NCBI RefSeq assembly: GCF_012932495.1
Contig: NZ_JABCNG010000001.1
Location: 1,240,001 to 1,304,000 of the forward strand
DNA length: 64,000 nucleotides
Direction of reading: 5' to 3'
From: Novosphingobium sp. SG919
GTDB taxonomy: Bacteria > Pseudomonadota > Alphaproteobacteria > Sphingomonadales > Sphingomonadaceae
Positions 27,334 through 35,525 of the stretch are shown in pieces. The notes beneath the pieces are model-generated. The model ran no database searches. It saw only the letters and a program-made list of their open reading frames with translations, and was not told the DNA's origin. Each line of letters begins with the position of its first letter. Within the stretch, counting starts at the first letter, position 1. The position numbers and the translations under genes are program-made.

Positions 27334-29124
27334 TCAGCCCTCGGCCTGCTCGGCCAGTTCCAGCCAGCGCTCCTCGGCCGCTTCCTTTTCGGCGCGCGCC
27401 TTGGCAATCGCGTCGGTCAGCGCGGCAAAGCGCTTGGGATCGCGGGTATAGAGCGCGGGATCGGCAAGCGCGGCCTCGTCGCGCGTGATGGCCGCGTCCA
27501 GTTCCTCGATCCGCTTGGGCAGCAATTCGTAGTCGCGCTGGTCCTTGTAGGTCAGCTTGGCTTTGCGCGTCGGCGGGGGAGGGGGCGGCGGTGCGGCCTC
27601 GGCCGCCTTGCTGGCGCCCACCTTGGGCTGGGCCGCCAGGCGCGCCTTGCGCTGGCGTTCCCAGTCGGCATAGCCGCCGACGACGATATCGACCTTGCCC
27701 GAACCGTCCATGCCCAGGGTGATGTTCACCGTGCGATCGAGGAAGTCGCGGTCGTGGCTCACGATCAGCACGGTGCCGTCGTAATCGCCGATCACTTCCT
27801 GCAACAGGTCCAGCGTTTCCAGGTCAAGGTCGTTGGTCGGCTCGTCGAGCACCAGCAGGTTCGACGTGCGGGCAAATTCGCGCGCCAGCAAAAGGCGCGA
27901 GCGTTCGCCGCCCGAAAGCGTGCCCACGCGCGCTTCCACCAGGCCGGGATCGAACAGGAAGTCCTTGAGATAGCCGTGAATGTGCTTGCGGACCCCGCGC
28001 ACGTCGATCCAGTCGCCGCCTTCGGCCAGCACGTCGCGCACGCGCTTCTCCGGCGCCATCAGGCTGCGCTGCTGGTCGATCACCACCTCGCTCAGCGTCT
28101 GGGCCAAAGTCACCGTGCCTTCGTCGGGGGCCAGTTCGCCGGTCAGGATTTTCAGCAGCGTGGTCTTGCCCGCGCCGTTGGAGCCGACCAGTCCGATGCG
28201 ATCGCCGCGCTGGATGCGCAGCGAAAAGTCCTTGATGATCGTGCGCTCGCCAAAGCGCTTGGTCACGTGGTCGGCCACGATCACCGACTTGGTCTTGCTG
28301 TCGTCGCTGGCGATGGCCAGCTTGGCGGCGCCTTGCGGCCCGGTCATCGCCGCGCGTTCGGCGCGCATTTCGTGCAGCTTTTCCAGCCGGCCCATGTTGC
28401 GCTTGCGCCGCGCGGTCACCCCGCGGTGCAGCCAGTGTTCCTCGATCTTGAGCTTGGCATCGAGCTTGTCGGCCGCGCGCGCTTCCTCGGCATGGACTTG
28501 TTCCATCCAGGCGTCATAGCCGCCAAAGCCCACTTCCTTGCGGCGCAGGCTGCCCCGGTCGAGCCACAGCGTGGCCCGCGTCAGCCGCGTCAGGAAGGTT
28601 CGGTCGTGGCTGATCACCACGAAGGCGCCGTTGAAGCGTTGCAGCCAGTCTTCCAGCCATTCGATCGCGGCGAGGTCGAGGTGGTTGGTCGGCTCGTCAA
28701 GCAGCAGCACGTCAGGGTCTTGCGCCAGCGCGCGGGCCAGCGCCGCGCGGCGCCGCTCCCCGCCCGAAGCGCTGTCGGCCTGGCGCGACAGGTCGATGCC
28801 CAACTGGTCGGCAATCGCTTCCACTTCGTGGGTTTCAGGGGCATCGGACCCGTGCAGCGCGAAATCGCGTAGGGTGGCAAAGCCCTTGAAGAACGGGTCC
28901 TGTTCCAGCGTCACTACGCGCGCGCCGGGCTGTACCGAACGCTTGCCCTTGTCGGCATCGATCGTGCCGGCAATCAGCTTGAGCAGGGTGCTCTTGCCCG
29001 CGCCGTTGCGCCCGATCAGGGCGAGCCGGTCACGCGGGGCGATCTGGATGTCCAGGTCCTGGAAAAGCCAGCCGGTGCCCTGATGCAGGCCCAGCCCTTC
29101 CCAACTCAAAATCGGTGCTGCCAT
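27334..29124 (-). CDS. uup: ABC-F ATPase, Uup type
   Basis: 596 residues, soluble, two ABC cassettes. First: LIGRNGAGKSTLLKLIAG (Walker A), SGGERRRAALARALAQ (signature), VLLLDEPTNHLDL (Walker B). Second: LVGSNGAGKTTLLKILTG, LSGGERSRLLLAREFA, LLVLDEPTNDLDL. The linker RGVTARRKRNMGRLEKLHEM and a C-terminal coiled coil (RDYELLPKRIEELDAAITRD) are the Uup hallmark. ABC-F proteins act on the ribosome; Uup also affects transposon excision. Divergent from the PepSY gene. Confidence 0.93.
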   Translation of the reverse strand: MAAPILSWEGLGLHQGTGWLFQDLDIQIAPRDRLALIGRNGAGKSTLLKLIAGTIDADKGKRSVQPGARVVTLEQDPFFKGFATLRDFALHGSDAPETHEVEAIADQLGIDLSRQADSASGGERRRAALARALAQDPDVLLLDEPTNHLDLAAIEWLEDWLQRFNGAFVVISHDRTFLTRLTRATLWLDRGSLRRKEVGFGGYDAWMEQVHAEEARAADKLDAKLKIEEHWLHRGVTARRKRNMGRLEKLHEMRAERAAMTGPQGAAKLAIASDDSKTKSVIVADHVTKRFGERTIIKDFSLRIQRGDRIGLVGSNGAGKTTLLKILTGELAPDEGTVTLAQTLSEVVIDQQRSLMAPEKRVRDVLAEGGDWIDVRGVRKHIHGYLKDFLFDPGLVEARVGTLSGGERSRLLLAREFARTSNLLVLDEPTNDLDLETLDLLQEVIGDYDGTVLIVSHDRDFLDRTVNITLGMDGSGKVDIVVGGYADWERQRKARLAAQPKVGASKAAEAAPPPPPPPTRKAKLTYKDQRDYELLPKRIEELDAAITRDEAALADPALYTRDPKRFAALTDAIAKARAEKEAAEERWLELAEQAEG

Positions 29125-29228
29125 AGGGGGCTGCGCTTAGCGGCCCATCTGCCACAGGTCCACCTGAACCTGCCGAAACCGCGCTATTCACAACTTGTTC
29201 AATAGGATTGTTGCAGGCAGAAGAAGTG

Positions 29229-29534
29229 ATGATGCTCCGCCGCCTTCTTCTTGCTGCCGCCAGTGTGCTGGCGCTGGCTGCCACTGCGCCGCCGGCGTTG
29301 GCCCAGATTCGCAACGAACAGGACCGTGCCCGCCAGGACCTGGCGGCCGGCCATGTCCGCTCCCTGCGCGAGATCGAGGCGCGGGTGCTACCCATGATGC
29401 GCGGCGCGCAATACCTTGGCCCGGAATACGATCCGCAGGCGCGCGCCTATCGCCTCAAGTTCATTCGCGAAGGCCGCGTGGTGTTCGTCGATGTCGATGG
29501 CCGCACCGGCCAGGTGATGGGCGAATCGCGCTGA
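29229..29534 (+). CDS. PepSY-domain periplasmic protein
   Basis: About 101 residues. Signal peptide (MLRRLLLAAASVLALAATAP, cleavage near ALA/QIRNE), then one PepSY-like unit (RSLREIEARVLPMMRGAQYL, AYRLKFIREGRVVFVDVDGR, TGQVMG). PepSY domains typically inhibit proteases or sense envelope state. Immediately upstream of a PhoP/FeuP-like two-component pair, a recurring arrangement in alphaproteobacteria that suggests it is a target or modulator of that system. Two tandem ATGs (29229, 29232). Confidence 0.8.
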   Translation: MMLRRLLLAAASVLALAATAPPALAQIRNEQDRARQDLAAGHVRSLREIEARVLPMMRGAQYLGPEYDPQARAYRLKFIREGRVVFVDVDGRTGQVMGESR

Positions 29535-29561
29535 ATGGCGGGGAAACGGCAGGGAGCGGGA

Positions 29562-29598
29562 ACCGTTTCTTGACCGTTCAGGTTCCTGCCGTCATCTA
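29562..29598 (+). promoter_or_regulatory. Candidate promoter with OmpR/PhoP-type hexamer direct repeat
   Basis: ACCGTT (29562-29567), 5-nt spacer, ACCGTT (29573-29578): an 11-bp period, one helix turn, the spacing used by PhoP/OmpR-family dimers. The second hexamer overlaps a candidate -35 TTGACC (29570-29575), with CATCTA 17 bp further on. Lies 64-100 bp upstream of the response-regulator start, so autoregulation is likely. GGAACC/GGTTCC arms flank it. Confidence 0.55.
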
Positions 29599-29661
29599 GC
29601 CACCATCCAAGCACGTGTGCGCTGCCCGGTTTGACGGCTGCGCCAGAAGGGGCCAATTGCC

Positions 29662-30336
29662 ATGCGTATCCTGATCGTCGAGGACGAACCGACCCTGGGG
29701 CGGCAGCTCAAGTCCACGCTCGAACAGAACGGCTATGCCGTGGACCTGTCCACCGATGGCGAGGACGGGCACTTCCTGGGGTCGACCGAAGACTATGATG
29801 CAGTGATCCTCGATCTGGGCCTGCCCGAGATCGACGGGCTGACCGTGCTGGGCATGTGGCGCAAGGAAGGCCGCAAGTTCCCCGTGCTGGTGCTCACCGC
29901 ACGTGACAGCTGGTCGGACAAGGTGGCCGGGCTCGATGCCGGGGCCGATGACTATCTGGCCAAGCCGTTCCAGACCGAGGAACTCATCGCCCGCCTGCGC
30001 GCGCTGATTCGCCGCGCTTCGGGCAATTCCTCGTCCGAACTGATCGCGGGCGACGTGCGCCTCGATACCCGTTCGGGCCGCGTCACGCTGAAGGGCGAGC
30101 CGGTCAAGCTCACGGCGCAGGAATACAAGCTCTTGTCCTACCTCCTCCACCACAAGGGCAAGGTGGTGAGCCGCACCGAACTGATCGAGCATATCTACGA
30201 TCAGGATTTCGACCGCGATTCCAACACGATCGAGGTGTTCGTCACGCGCATCCGCAAGAAGCTGGGTGCCGATGTGATCACCACCATCCGGGGCCTGGGC
30301 TACAGCCTCGACGATCCGGCAGCCGTGCGCGGCTGA
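29662..30336 (+). CDS. OmpR/PhoP-family response regulator
   Basis: 224 residues. Receiver domain MRILIVEDEPTLGRQL with acidic pocket E7/D8 and phosphoacceptor D51 (VILDLGLPEIDG), then LTARDSWSDKVAGLDAGADD and the switch Lys in YLAKPF. C-terminal winged helix (LTAQEYKLLSYLLHHKGKVV, SNTIEVFVTRIRKKLGADVI). Most like PhoP/FeuP regulators. Eight bp before the kinase gene; candidate autoregulatory hexamers lie upstream. Confidence 0.93.
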   Translation: MRILIVEDEPTLGRQLKSTLEQNGYAVDLSTDGEDGHFLGSTEDYDAVILDLGLPEIDGLTVLGMWRKEGRKFPVLVLTARDSWSDKVAGLDAGADDYLAKPFQTEELIARLRALIRRASGNSSSELIAGDVRLDTRSGRVTLKGEPVKLTAQEYKLLSYLLHHKGKVVSRTELIEHIYDQDFDRDSNTIEVFVTRIRKKLGADVITTIRGLGYSLDDPAAVRG

Positions 30337-30343
30337 TAGGCCA

Positions 30344-31774
30344 GTGAACCGGCTGGCCCGCCTCCTGCTGCGGCTGGGCTTCGGGCGCCACCGCGCCGAA
30401 GCCGCCGCCGCCACGGCAGGCGGGCGCCAGCACACCGGCTCGCTGTCGCGGCGCATGCTGCTGATCGCGTTTGCGTGGGTCACCGTGCTGTTGCTGGGCG
30501 GCGGTATCGCGCTCGATCGCACATTGACTGGTCTTGTTACCCGCAATTTCGACGACCAGCTGGGCTACATGCTCACGGCGATGGTCGCCTCGGCCGAAAT
30601 CGGCCCCGATGGCGAAGTGTTCTTCAACCGGCCCCTGGGCGATCAGCGCTTCCTTGAGCCCAACAGCGGGCTCTATTGGCAGATTTCGGGGCAGGGGCAC
30701 GACGATTTCCCCTCGCGCTCGCTGTGGGACCGCACGCTCAAGCTGCGCGGCGACCATGTCGATACCGCGCCGCACATCTATGATTCCAACCAGTTCGGCA
30801 ATGGCGAGCGGCTGCGCATGATCGAGCGCTCGGTGATCCTGCCGGGCAGCAACACGCTCTGGCAGTTTTCCGTGGCGGCGAGCAGGGGCGAGCTCGACGC
30901 CCAGATCAGCCGCATCCGTTCGATCCTGGTCTGGTCGTTCCTGGTGCTGGGCATGGGCCTGTTCATCATGGCCGGCTTGCAGACCTACTACGGGCTTGGC
31001 CCGCTGCGCCGCGTGCGCCGGGCGATTGCCGCGATGCGCGATGGCGGCGCGGCCCGCGTGAACGAGCCGCTGCCGCTCGAAGTCCAGCCGCTGGTGGAGG
31101 AAATCAACCTCCTGCTCGCCCATTCGGAAAAGCAGGCCGAAGAAGCGCGCACCCATGCCGGCAATCTGGCGCACGCGCTGAAAACCCCGCTGACCGTGGT
31201 GATGAACGCGGCGACGGCGCACGCCTCTGATCTTTCCGATACGGTGATCCGCGAAGCGGCGGTCATGCGCCGCCAGGTTGATCACCACCTTGCCCGCGCC
31301 CGCGCCGTGGGCCGCCGCGCCACCGGCCTTTCGCGCGCCACCGTGTGGGAAAGCGCCGATGCCGTGGTCCGCGCCGTTACCCGGCTCTATCCCCAGGTGC
31401 GGTTCGACCTTGATGGCAATCGCGACGCTGGCGTGGCGATCGAGCGCCAGGACCTTGACGAAATCCTCGGCAACCTGGTGGAAAATGCGGCCAAGTATGG
31501 CGGCGGCTCGGTGTTCATCACCATTGATGCGGTGCTTACCGATCCCCGCTTCTGCGACATCTGGGTGGAGGATGACGGCATGGGCATCCCCGAAGCCGAA
31601 CGCGAACGCATCTTTGACCGCGGCGCCCGGCTCGATACCGGCAAGCCCGGCACGGGCCTGGGCCTGGCCATCGTGCGCGACGTGGCCGAACTCTATGGCG
31701 GCGCAGTGACACTGGGGGAAAGCGAAGACCTCGGCGGCCTCCTCACCACGCTACGCCTGCCGCGCGCGAAATAA
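30344..31774 (+). CDS. Membrane sensor histidine kinase (PhoQ/FeuQ-like)
   Basis: 476 residues, GTG start 8 bp after the regulator. TM1 (SRRMLLIAFAWVTVLLLGGG, about 36-56), periplasmic sensor about 57-185, TM2 (SILVWSFLVLGMGLFIMAGL, about 190-212), HAMP-like segment, H-box NLAHALKTPLTVVMN with His277, then N-box ILGNLVENAAKYGG, G1 VEDDGMGIPEAE and G2 GTGLGLAIVRDVAEL. Cognate of the preceding regulator. Ligand unknown; PhoQ-type kinases sense divalent cations or envelope stress. Confidence 0.93.
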   Translation: MNRLARLLLRLGFGRHRAEAAAATAGGRQHTGSLSRRMLLIAFAWVTVLLLGGGIALDRTLTGLVTRNFDDQLGYMLTAMVASAEIGPDGEVFFNRPLGDQRFLEPNSGLYWQISGQGHDDFPSRSLWDRTLKLRGDHVDTAPHIYDSNQFGNGERLRMIERSVILPGSNTLWQFSVAASRGELDAQISRIRSILVWSFLVLGMGLFIMAGLQTYYGLGPLRRVRRAIAAMRDGGAARVNEPLPLEVQPLVEEINLLLAHSEKQAEEARTHAGNLAHALKTPLTVVMNAATAHASDLSDTVIREAAVMRRQVDHHLARARAVGRRATGLSRATVWESADAVVRAVTRLYPQVRFDLDGNRDAGVAIERQDLDEILGNLVENAAKYGGGSVFITIDAVLTDPRFCDIWVEDDGMGIPEAERERIFDRGARLDTGKPGTGLGLAIVRDVAELYGGAVTLGESEDLGGLLTTLRLPRAK

Positions 31775-31778
31775 GGAT

Positions 31779-31838
31779 CCTCCCTCCGCAAAGCGGGGGG
31801 AGGGGGACCGCCCGCGCAGCGGGTGGTGGAAGGGGGGA
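31779..31838 (+). repeat. GGGGGACCGCC...GGTGGTGG repeat (family B), copy 2
   Basis: Reads CCTCCCTCCGC-AAA-GCGGGGGGAGG followed by GGGGGACCGCC-CGCGCAG-CGGGTGGTGG and a G-run. Shares the GGGGGACCGCC/GGTGGTGG frame with 15905-15947. Between the convergent kinase and xerC stops; its first hairpin probably serves as a terminator. Confidence 0.7.
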
Positions 31839-31842
31839 TCGC

Positions 31843-32754
31843 CTACTCTCCACGCTCCCGCGGATGCGCATTGCGATAGGCATCCAGCAAAGTCGCCGCA
31901 TCCACCCGCGTGTAGATCTGCGTGGAAGACAGGCTCGCATGCCCCAGCAGTTCCTGCAGACTGCGCAAGTCCGCCCCGGCGCCCAGCAGGTGCGTGGCAA
32001 AGCTGTGGCGCAGCGCGTGCGGTGTGGCCGTGGCCGGCAGGCCCAACGCCACACGCGCGCGGGCCATCGCGCGCTGCACCATGCCGGGGGAAAGCGGGCC
32101 GCCCTTGGCCCCGCGAAACAGTGGTTCGTCGCGCGCCAGGCGCCAGGGCACTTGGCCGGCATAGTCGGCCACCGCCTCGCGCACCACGGGCAGCAGGGCG
32201 ATCACGCGCTGGCGCCCGCCCTTGCCGGTCACGGTCAGCCGCTCGCCCAGGGGCAGCACACTGGCGGGCAGGGCCAGCGCTTCGGCAATGCGCAGGCCCG
32301 CGCCATAGAGCAGCAGCAACACGGCCCGGTCGCGCGCGGCGATCCACGGTGCGGCCTCTTCCGAAACCATTTCGGCCAGGGCCACGGCATCGTCGGGCGA
32401 GATCGGTCGGGGCAGGCCTTTCTTCACGCGTGGACCGCGCAGGCGGGGTGGCGCGGCATCGGGCAATCCGGCCTGCGCGCGGGCGAATGCAAGGAACGCC
32501 TTGAGCGCGGAAAGCTCCCGCGCGGCAGAGGTGTTGACCAATCCATCGGCCCGCCGCTCGGCCAGGTGCTGGCGCAGGCGCGGCGCGTCTAGCCGGGCAA
32601 GGCTGGCCCAGTCCTGACCGGGCGGCAAGGCGTCAAGCAGGCGTACCGCCGTCTTGTGATAGGCGCGCACCGTGTGGGGGGAGCGGCGCAGCGAGAGCGC
32701 CAGATGATCGTGCCAGGCGATGAGCAGGCCGGCCCTGTCGATGGCGCTTTCCAT
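31843..32754 (-). CDS. xerC: Tyrosine recombinase XerC
   Basis: 303 residues. Resolves chromosome dimers at dif with XerD and FtsK. N-terminal SAM-like core-binding domain (HDHLALSLRRSPHTVRAYHK), catalytic domain with Arg in LYGAGLRIAEALAL, Lys in TVTGKGGRQRVI, HxxR in TPHALRHSFATHLLGAG, His in LGHASLSSTQIYTRV and nucleophile Tyr in the same segment. Downstream of hemW with 6 bp between them. Confidence 0.92.
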   Translation of the reverse strand: MESAIDRAGLLIAWHDHLALSLRRSPHTVRAYHKTAVRLLDALPPGQDWASLARLDAPRLRQHLAERRADGLVNTSAARELSALKAFLAFARAQAGLPDAAPPRLRGPRVKKGLPRPISPDDAVALAEMVSEEAAPWIAARDRAVLLLLYGAGLRIAEALALPASVLPLGERLTVTGKGGRQRVIALLPVVREAVADYAGQVPWRLARDEPLFRGAKGGPLSPGMVQRAMARARVALGLPATATPHALRHSFATHLLGAGADLRSLQELLGHASLSSTQIYTRVDAATLLDAYRNAHPRERGE

Positions 32755-32760
32755 GGCCGG

Positions 32761-33912
32761 TCAGGCGACCAGGTCTGCCGGCACCAATTCGGCCAGCAAG
32801 GCATCGAGCAGCGGCATCCCCGCCTCGGTCACCACCAGCCGGGTGCCGGTTTCGCGCAGCAGGCCATTGCGGCCGTGAAACGCGCGCTTGGCCGGATCGA
32901 TCAGCAGCGCTTCGGGCAGGCCGAAACGGGTGGCCAGCGCGCCCACGTCCACCCCTTCGGCCAGGCGCAGGCCCATAAGCAGCGCTTCGCTGGTCTGTTC
33001 GCTGCGGCCCAGCGCGCGTTCCTCCGCCAGGCCATGGCCTTGCTGCGCCACCGCGCGCAGATAGTTTTCGGGCTTCTTGTGGCGCACCGTGGCGGTGTGC
33101 AGCCGCCGGCCGTGGGCACCAGGCCCGATGCCGGCATAGTCGCCATAGCGCCAATAGGTCAGATTGTGGCGGCTTTCCTCGCCGGGCCGGGCGTGGTTGC
33201 TGATTTCATAGGCAGGCAAGCCGGCCGCGTTCATCCGCTCGCGTGTCAGCGCGAAGAGATCGCCGGCGGCATCGTCATCCAGCGGGGTGAAGCGCCCCTC
33301 ACGCACCAGCGTGGCAAAGCGCGTGCCGGGTTCGATCGTCAACTGGTACAGCGACATATGACCGGTGCCGAGCGCCAGCGCGCGGTCCAGTTCGGCCAGC
33401 CAGCTTTCGGGCGTGTGGCCGGGGCGGGCATAGATCAGGTCGAACGTCACCCGCGCGAAATGGCGCTGCGCCACGTCTAGCGCGGCCAGCCCCTCGGCCG
33501 CATCGTGCAGGCGGCCCAGGAAATGCAGCGTCTCGTCGTCCAGCGCCTGGAGCCCAAGCGACACGCGGTTGATGCCAGCACCTGCCAGCGCGGCAAAATT
33601 GGCCGCTTCGACCGAGGATGGATTGGCTTCCAGCGTGATCTCGATGCTGTCGGACAGGCGCCAGTGCTGCCCGGCTGCCTCGATCAGCCGCGCCACCAGC
33701 GCGGGCGGCATCAACGAGGGCGTGCCGCCGCCGAAAAAGATCGAGGTCAACTCCCGCCCCGGCAACAGCGCCGCCTCGTGTGCCATGTCTGCCAGCAAGG
33801 CGGCTTCCCATGCGGCCATGTCGGTCTTGGCGCGGACATGGCTGTTGAAGTCGCAATAGGGGCACTTGGCGAGGCAGAACGGCCAATGGATGTAGAGGGC
33901 GAGTGGGGGCAT
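32761..33912 (-). CDS. hemW: Radical SAM haem chaperone HemW
   Basis: 383 residues. 4Fe-4S cluster motif HWPFCLAKCPYCDFNSH (C13, C17, C20), then SIFFGGGTPSLM, IEITLEANPSSVEAANFAAL, INRVSLGLQALDDETLHFLG, FDLIYARPGHTPESW and the C-terminal HemN-like domain. The HemW-type motif has the Cys that coproporphyrinogen oxidase HemN positions differently; HemW delivers haem to respiratory proteins. The in-frame extension to 33996 is translation of a composite repeat and is rejected; ATG 33912 is used. Confidence 0.92.
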   Translation of the reverse strand: MPPLALYIHWPFCLAKCPYCDFNSHVRAKTDMAAWEAALLADMAHEAALLPGRELTSIFFGGGTPSLMPPALVARLIEAAGQHWRLSDSIEITLEANPSSVEAANFAALAGAGINRVSLGLQALDDETLHFLGRLHDAAEGLAALDVAQRHFARVTFDLIYARPGHTPESWLAELDRALALGTGHMSLYQLTIEPGTRFATLVREGRFTPLDDDAAGDLFALTRERMNAAGLPAYEISNHARPGEESRHNLTYWRYGDYAGIGPGAHGRRLHTATVRHKKPENYLRAVAQQGHGLAEERALGRSEQTSEALLMGLRLAEGVDVGALATRFGLPEALLIDPAKRAFHGRNGLLRETGTRLVVTEAGMPLLDALLAELVPADLVA

Positions 33913-33937
33913 TTTTACTCCAGATAGGGTTGTTTCA

Positions 33938-34040
33938 GGCTTCCACCACCCCCCGACCCCCTCCTCTGAAGAGGAGGGGGAGTAGTCGGCTTCCAAAGCC
34001 CCCTCCTCTTTAGAGGAGGGGGTTGGGGGTGGTGCGAACC
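33938..34040 (-). repeat. Composite hairpin repeat (family A), copy 2
   Basis: Same two-hairpin unit as at 22401 but inverted: read leftward, CACCACCCCC, then CCCCCTCCTCT-AA-AGAGGAGGGGG with CTTTGG, a ~20-nt centre, second hairpin, GGGGGTGGTGG. Lies between rdgB and hemW, both leftward, so it would separate rph-rdgB from hemW-xerC transcription. Confidence 0.85.
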
Positions 34041-34050
34041 CTAAAGCAAC

Positions 34051-34680
34051 CTACCCCGCAAACTGCGCGGCGACCAGCTTGGCAAAGGCCCGCGCGCGAT
34101 GGCTCACCGCGTTCTTCTGCGCGGGGTCGATCTCGGCAAAGGTTTGCGTCCCACCCTCCGGTACGAACACCGGGTCATAGCCAAAGCCCAGCGTGCCGCG
34201 CGGCGGCCAGGTCAGCGTGCCGTCGATCCGCCCTTCAAAGGTCTGCGCCTCGCCATCGGGCCAGGCCAGTGCCAGCATCGAGGTGAACCAGGCGTCGCGC
34301 GGCGCATCGGGGCCAAGCTGGGCCAGCTTGCCCTCCACTTTGCCCATCGCCATGTACCAATCGCGCCCGGGGCCGCCTTCCAGCGGGCTCGCTTCGGCCC
34401 AATCGGCGGTATAGACCCCCGGCGCGCCGCCCAGTGCCGCCACGCTCAGCCCGGAATCGTCCGACAGCGCCGGAAGGTTGGCGGCCTTGGCGGCGGCATG
34501 CGCCTTGATCAGCGCGTTTTCGGCAAAGGTTGTGCCGGTCTCGTCCGGTTCGGGCAGGCCCAGTTCCCCGGCCGACAGGCATTCCATGCCATAGGGCGCC
34601 AGCAAGGCCTGCATTTCCTTGAGCTTGCCCTTGTTGTGCGTGGCGATCACCAGCTTGCCGGGGGTGAGCTTGCGTGTCAC
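34051..34680 (-). CDS. rdgB: XTP/dITP diphosphatase (HAM1/RdgB)
   Basis: 209 residues. House-cleaning enzyme hydrolysing ITP, XTP and their deoxy forms. Motifs: [74 protein letters not shown] and [17 protein letters not shown] start overlaps the rph stop (GTGA), so the two are translationally coupled. Confidence 0.96.
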   Translation of the reverse strand: MTRKLTPGKLVIATHNKGKLKEMQALLAPYGMECLSAGELGLPEPDETGTTFAENALIKAHAAAKAANLPALSDDSGLSVAALGGAPGVYTADWAEASPLEGGPGRDWYMAMGKVEGKLAQLGPDAPRDAWFTSMLALAWPDGEAQTFEGRIDGTLTWPPRGTLGFGYDPVFVPEGGTQTFAEIDPAQKNAVSHRARAFAKLVAAQFAG

Positions 34681-35393
34681 CGCGCGACGGCCTTTTCCTG
34701 GGCGGCAAAGATGTCGTTGCAGCCCAGGCGCGCCAGACGCAGCAGGCGCAGTAGCGCTTCTTCGTCATAGGTCGCGCCTTCGGCGGTCGCCTGCACTTCG
34801 GCGATATGGCCGCCTTCGATCAGCACGAAGTTGGCGTCGGCATCGGCCGAGCTGTCTTCGATGTAATCCAGGTCGAGCACCGGGGTGCCCTTGACGATGC
34901 CGCAGGAAATCGCCGCCACCTTGCGCGTCAGCGGATCCTCGGCAATCGCGCCGGCATCCATCAGCTTCTGCACCGCCAGGCGCAGCGCCACCCAGGCACC
35001 GGAAATCGACGCGGTGCGGGTGCCGCCATCGGCCTGGATCACGTCGCAATCCAGGGTGATCTGGCGTTCGCCCAGCTTCTTGAGATCGGTCACGGCGCGC
35101 AAGGAGCGGCCGATCAGGCGCTGGATTTCCTGGGTGCGGCCCGATTGCTTACCCTTGGCCGCTTCGCGGCTGCCGCGGGTGTGGGTGGCGCGGGGCAGCA
35201 TCGAATATTCCGCCGTCACCCAGCCTTCGCCCTTGCCGCGCAGGAAGGGCGGCACGCGTTCTTCGACCGAAGCGGTGACCAGCACCTTGGTATCGCCAAA
35301 GCCGATGAGGACGGAACCCTCGGCATGCTTGGTGAAATTGGTCTCGATAGTGATCGCCCGCATCTGATCGGCGGCGCGGCCGGAAGGACGCAT
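34677..35393 (-). CDS. rph: Ribonuclease PH
   Basis: 238 residues. Phosphorolytic 3'-5' exoribonuclease trimming tRNA 3' ends. Starts [20 protein letters not shown]; motifs [72 protein letters not shown] and [19 protein letters not shown]. Start ATG 35393 is in the 132-bp divergent region shared with hrcA; an open frame extending to 36581 is antisense to hrcA and not real. Active-site residues look intact. Confidence 0.96.
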   Translation of the reverse strand: MRPSGRAADQMRAITIETNFTKHAEGSVLIGFGDTKVLVTASVEERVPPFLRGKGEGWVTAEYSMLPRATHTRGSREAAKGKQSGRTQEIQRLIGRSLRAVTDLKKLGERQITLDCDVIQADGGTRTASISGAWVALRLAVQKLMDAGAIAEDPLTRKVAAISCGIVKGTPVLDLDYIEDSSADADANFVLIEGGHIAEVQATAEGATYDEEALLRLLRLARLGCNDIFAAQEKAVAR

Positions 35394-35456
35394 GTAGAAA
35401 TTCCTTGATGGTGGGTGCCTGAATTGGGCGCTGCCTTGGCCGATTGCGTGGCCAGT

Positions 35457-35488
35457 CGCAAGCAAATCCCTCCCGCAAGCAAATCCCT
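35457..35488. repeat. 15-bp direct repeat upstream of hrcA
   Basis: CGCAAGCAAATCCCT occurs at 35457-35471 and exactly again at 35474-35488, a period of 17 bp. The second copy abuts the hrcA promoter -35. There is no matching CIRCE element in this region. Confidence 0.6.
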
Positions 35489-35514
35489 TGAGCCCCGGGC
35501 CAATGCTTCTACAT
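35487..35514 (+). promoter_or_regulatory. Candidate RpoH promoter of hrcA-grpE
   Basis: CTTG (35487-35490), 17-nt spacer, TCTACAT (35508-35514), five of seven matches to the alphaproteobacterial RpoH -10 (CYTATNT). It can also be read as sigma-70 TTGAGC-N16-TACATA. It lies about 10 bp before the hrcA ATG, giving a very short leader. Confidence 0.5.
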
Positions 35515-35525
35515 AAGGGCGCGGT

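Noticed and set aside
29565..29579. GTTT-N7-GTTC as a second LexA box before the response regulator
   Set aside because: One mismatch in a core tetramer; it overlaps the better-supported hexamer direct repeat and the gene is not a repair gene.
31843..32754. XerC-like gene as an integrase marking a mobile island
   Set aside because: It is full-length housekeeping-type XerC beside hemW with no tRNA junction, att repeats or phage genes.
33913..33996. 28-residue N-terminal extension of HemW
   Set aside because: It is translation of the composite repeat (SSSEEGVGGWW); the conserved protein begins at MPPLALYIHWPF.
35394..35525. CIRCE operator for HrcA
   Set aside because: No TTAGCACTC/GAGTGCTAA inverted repeat; only a direct repeat and a promoter are seen.
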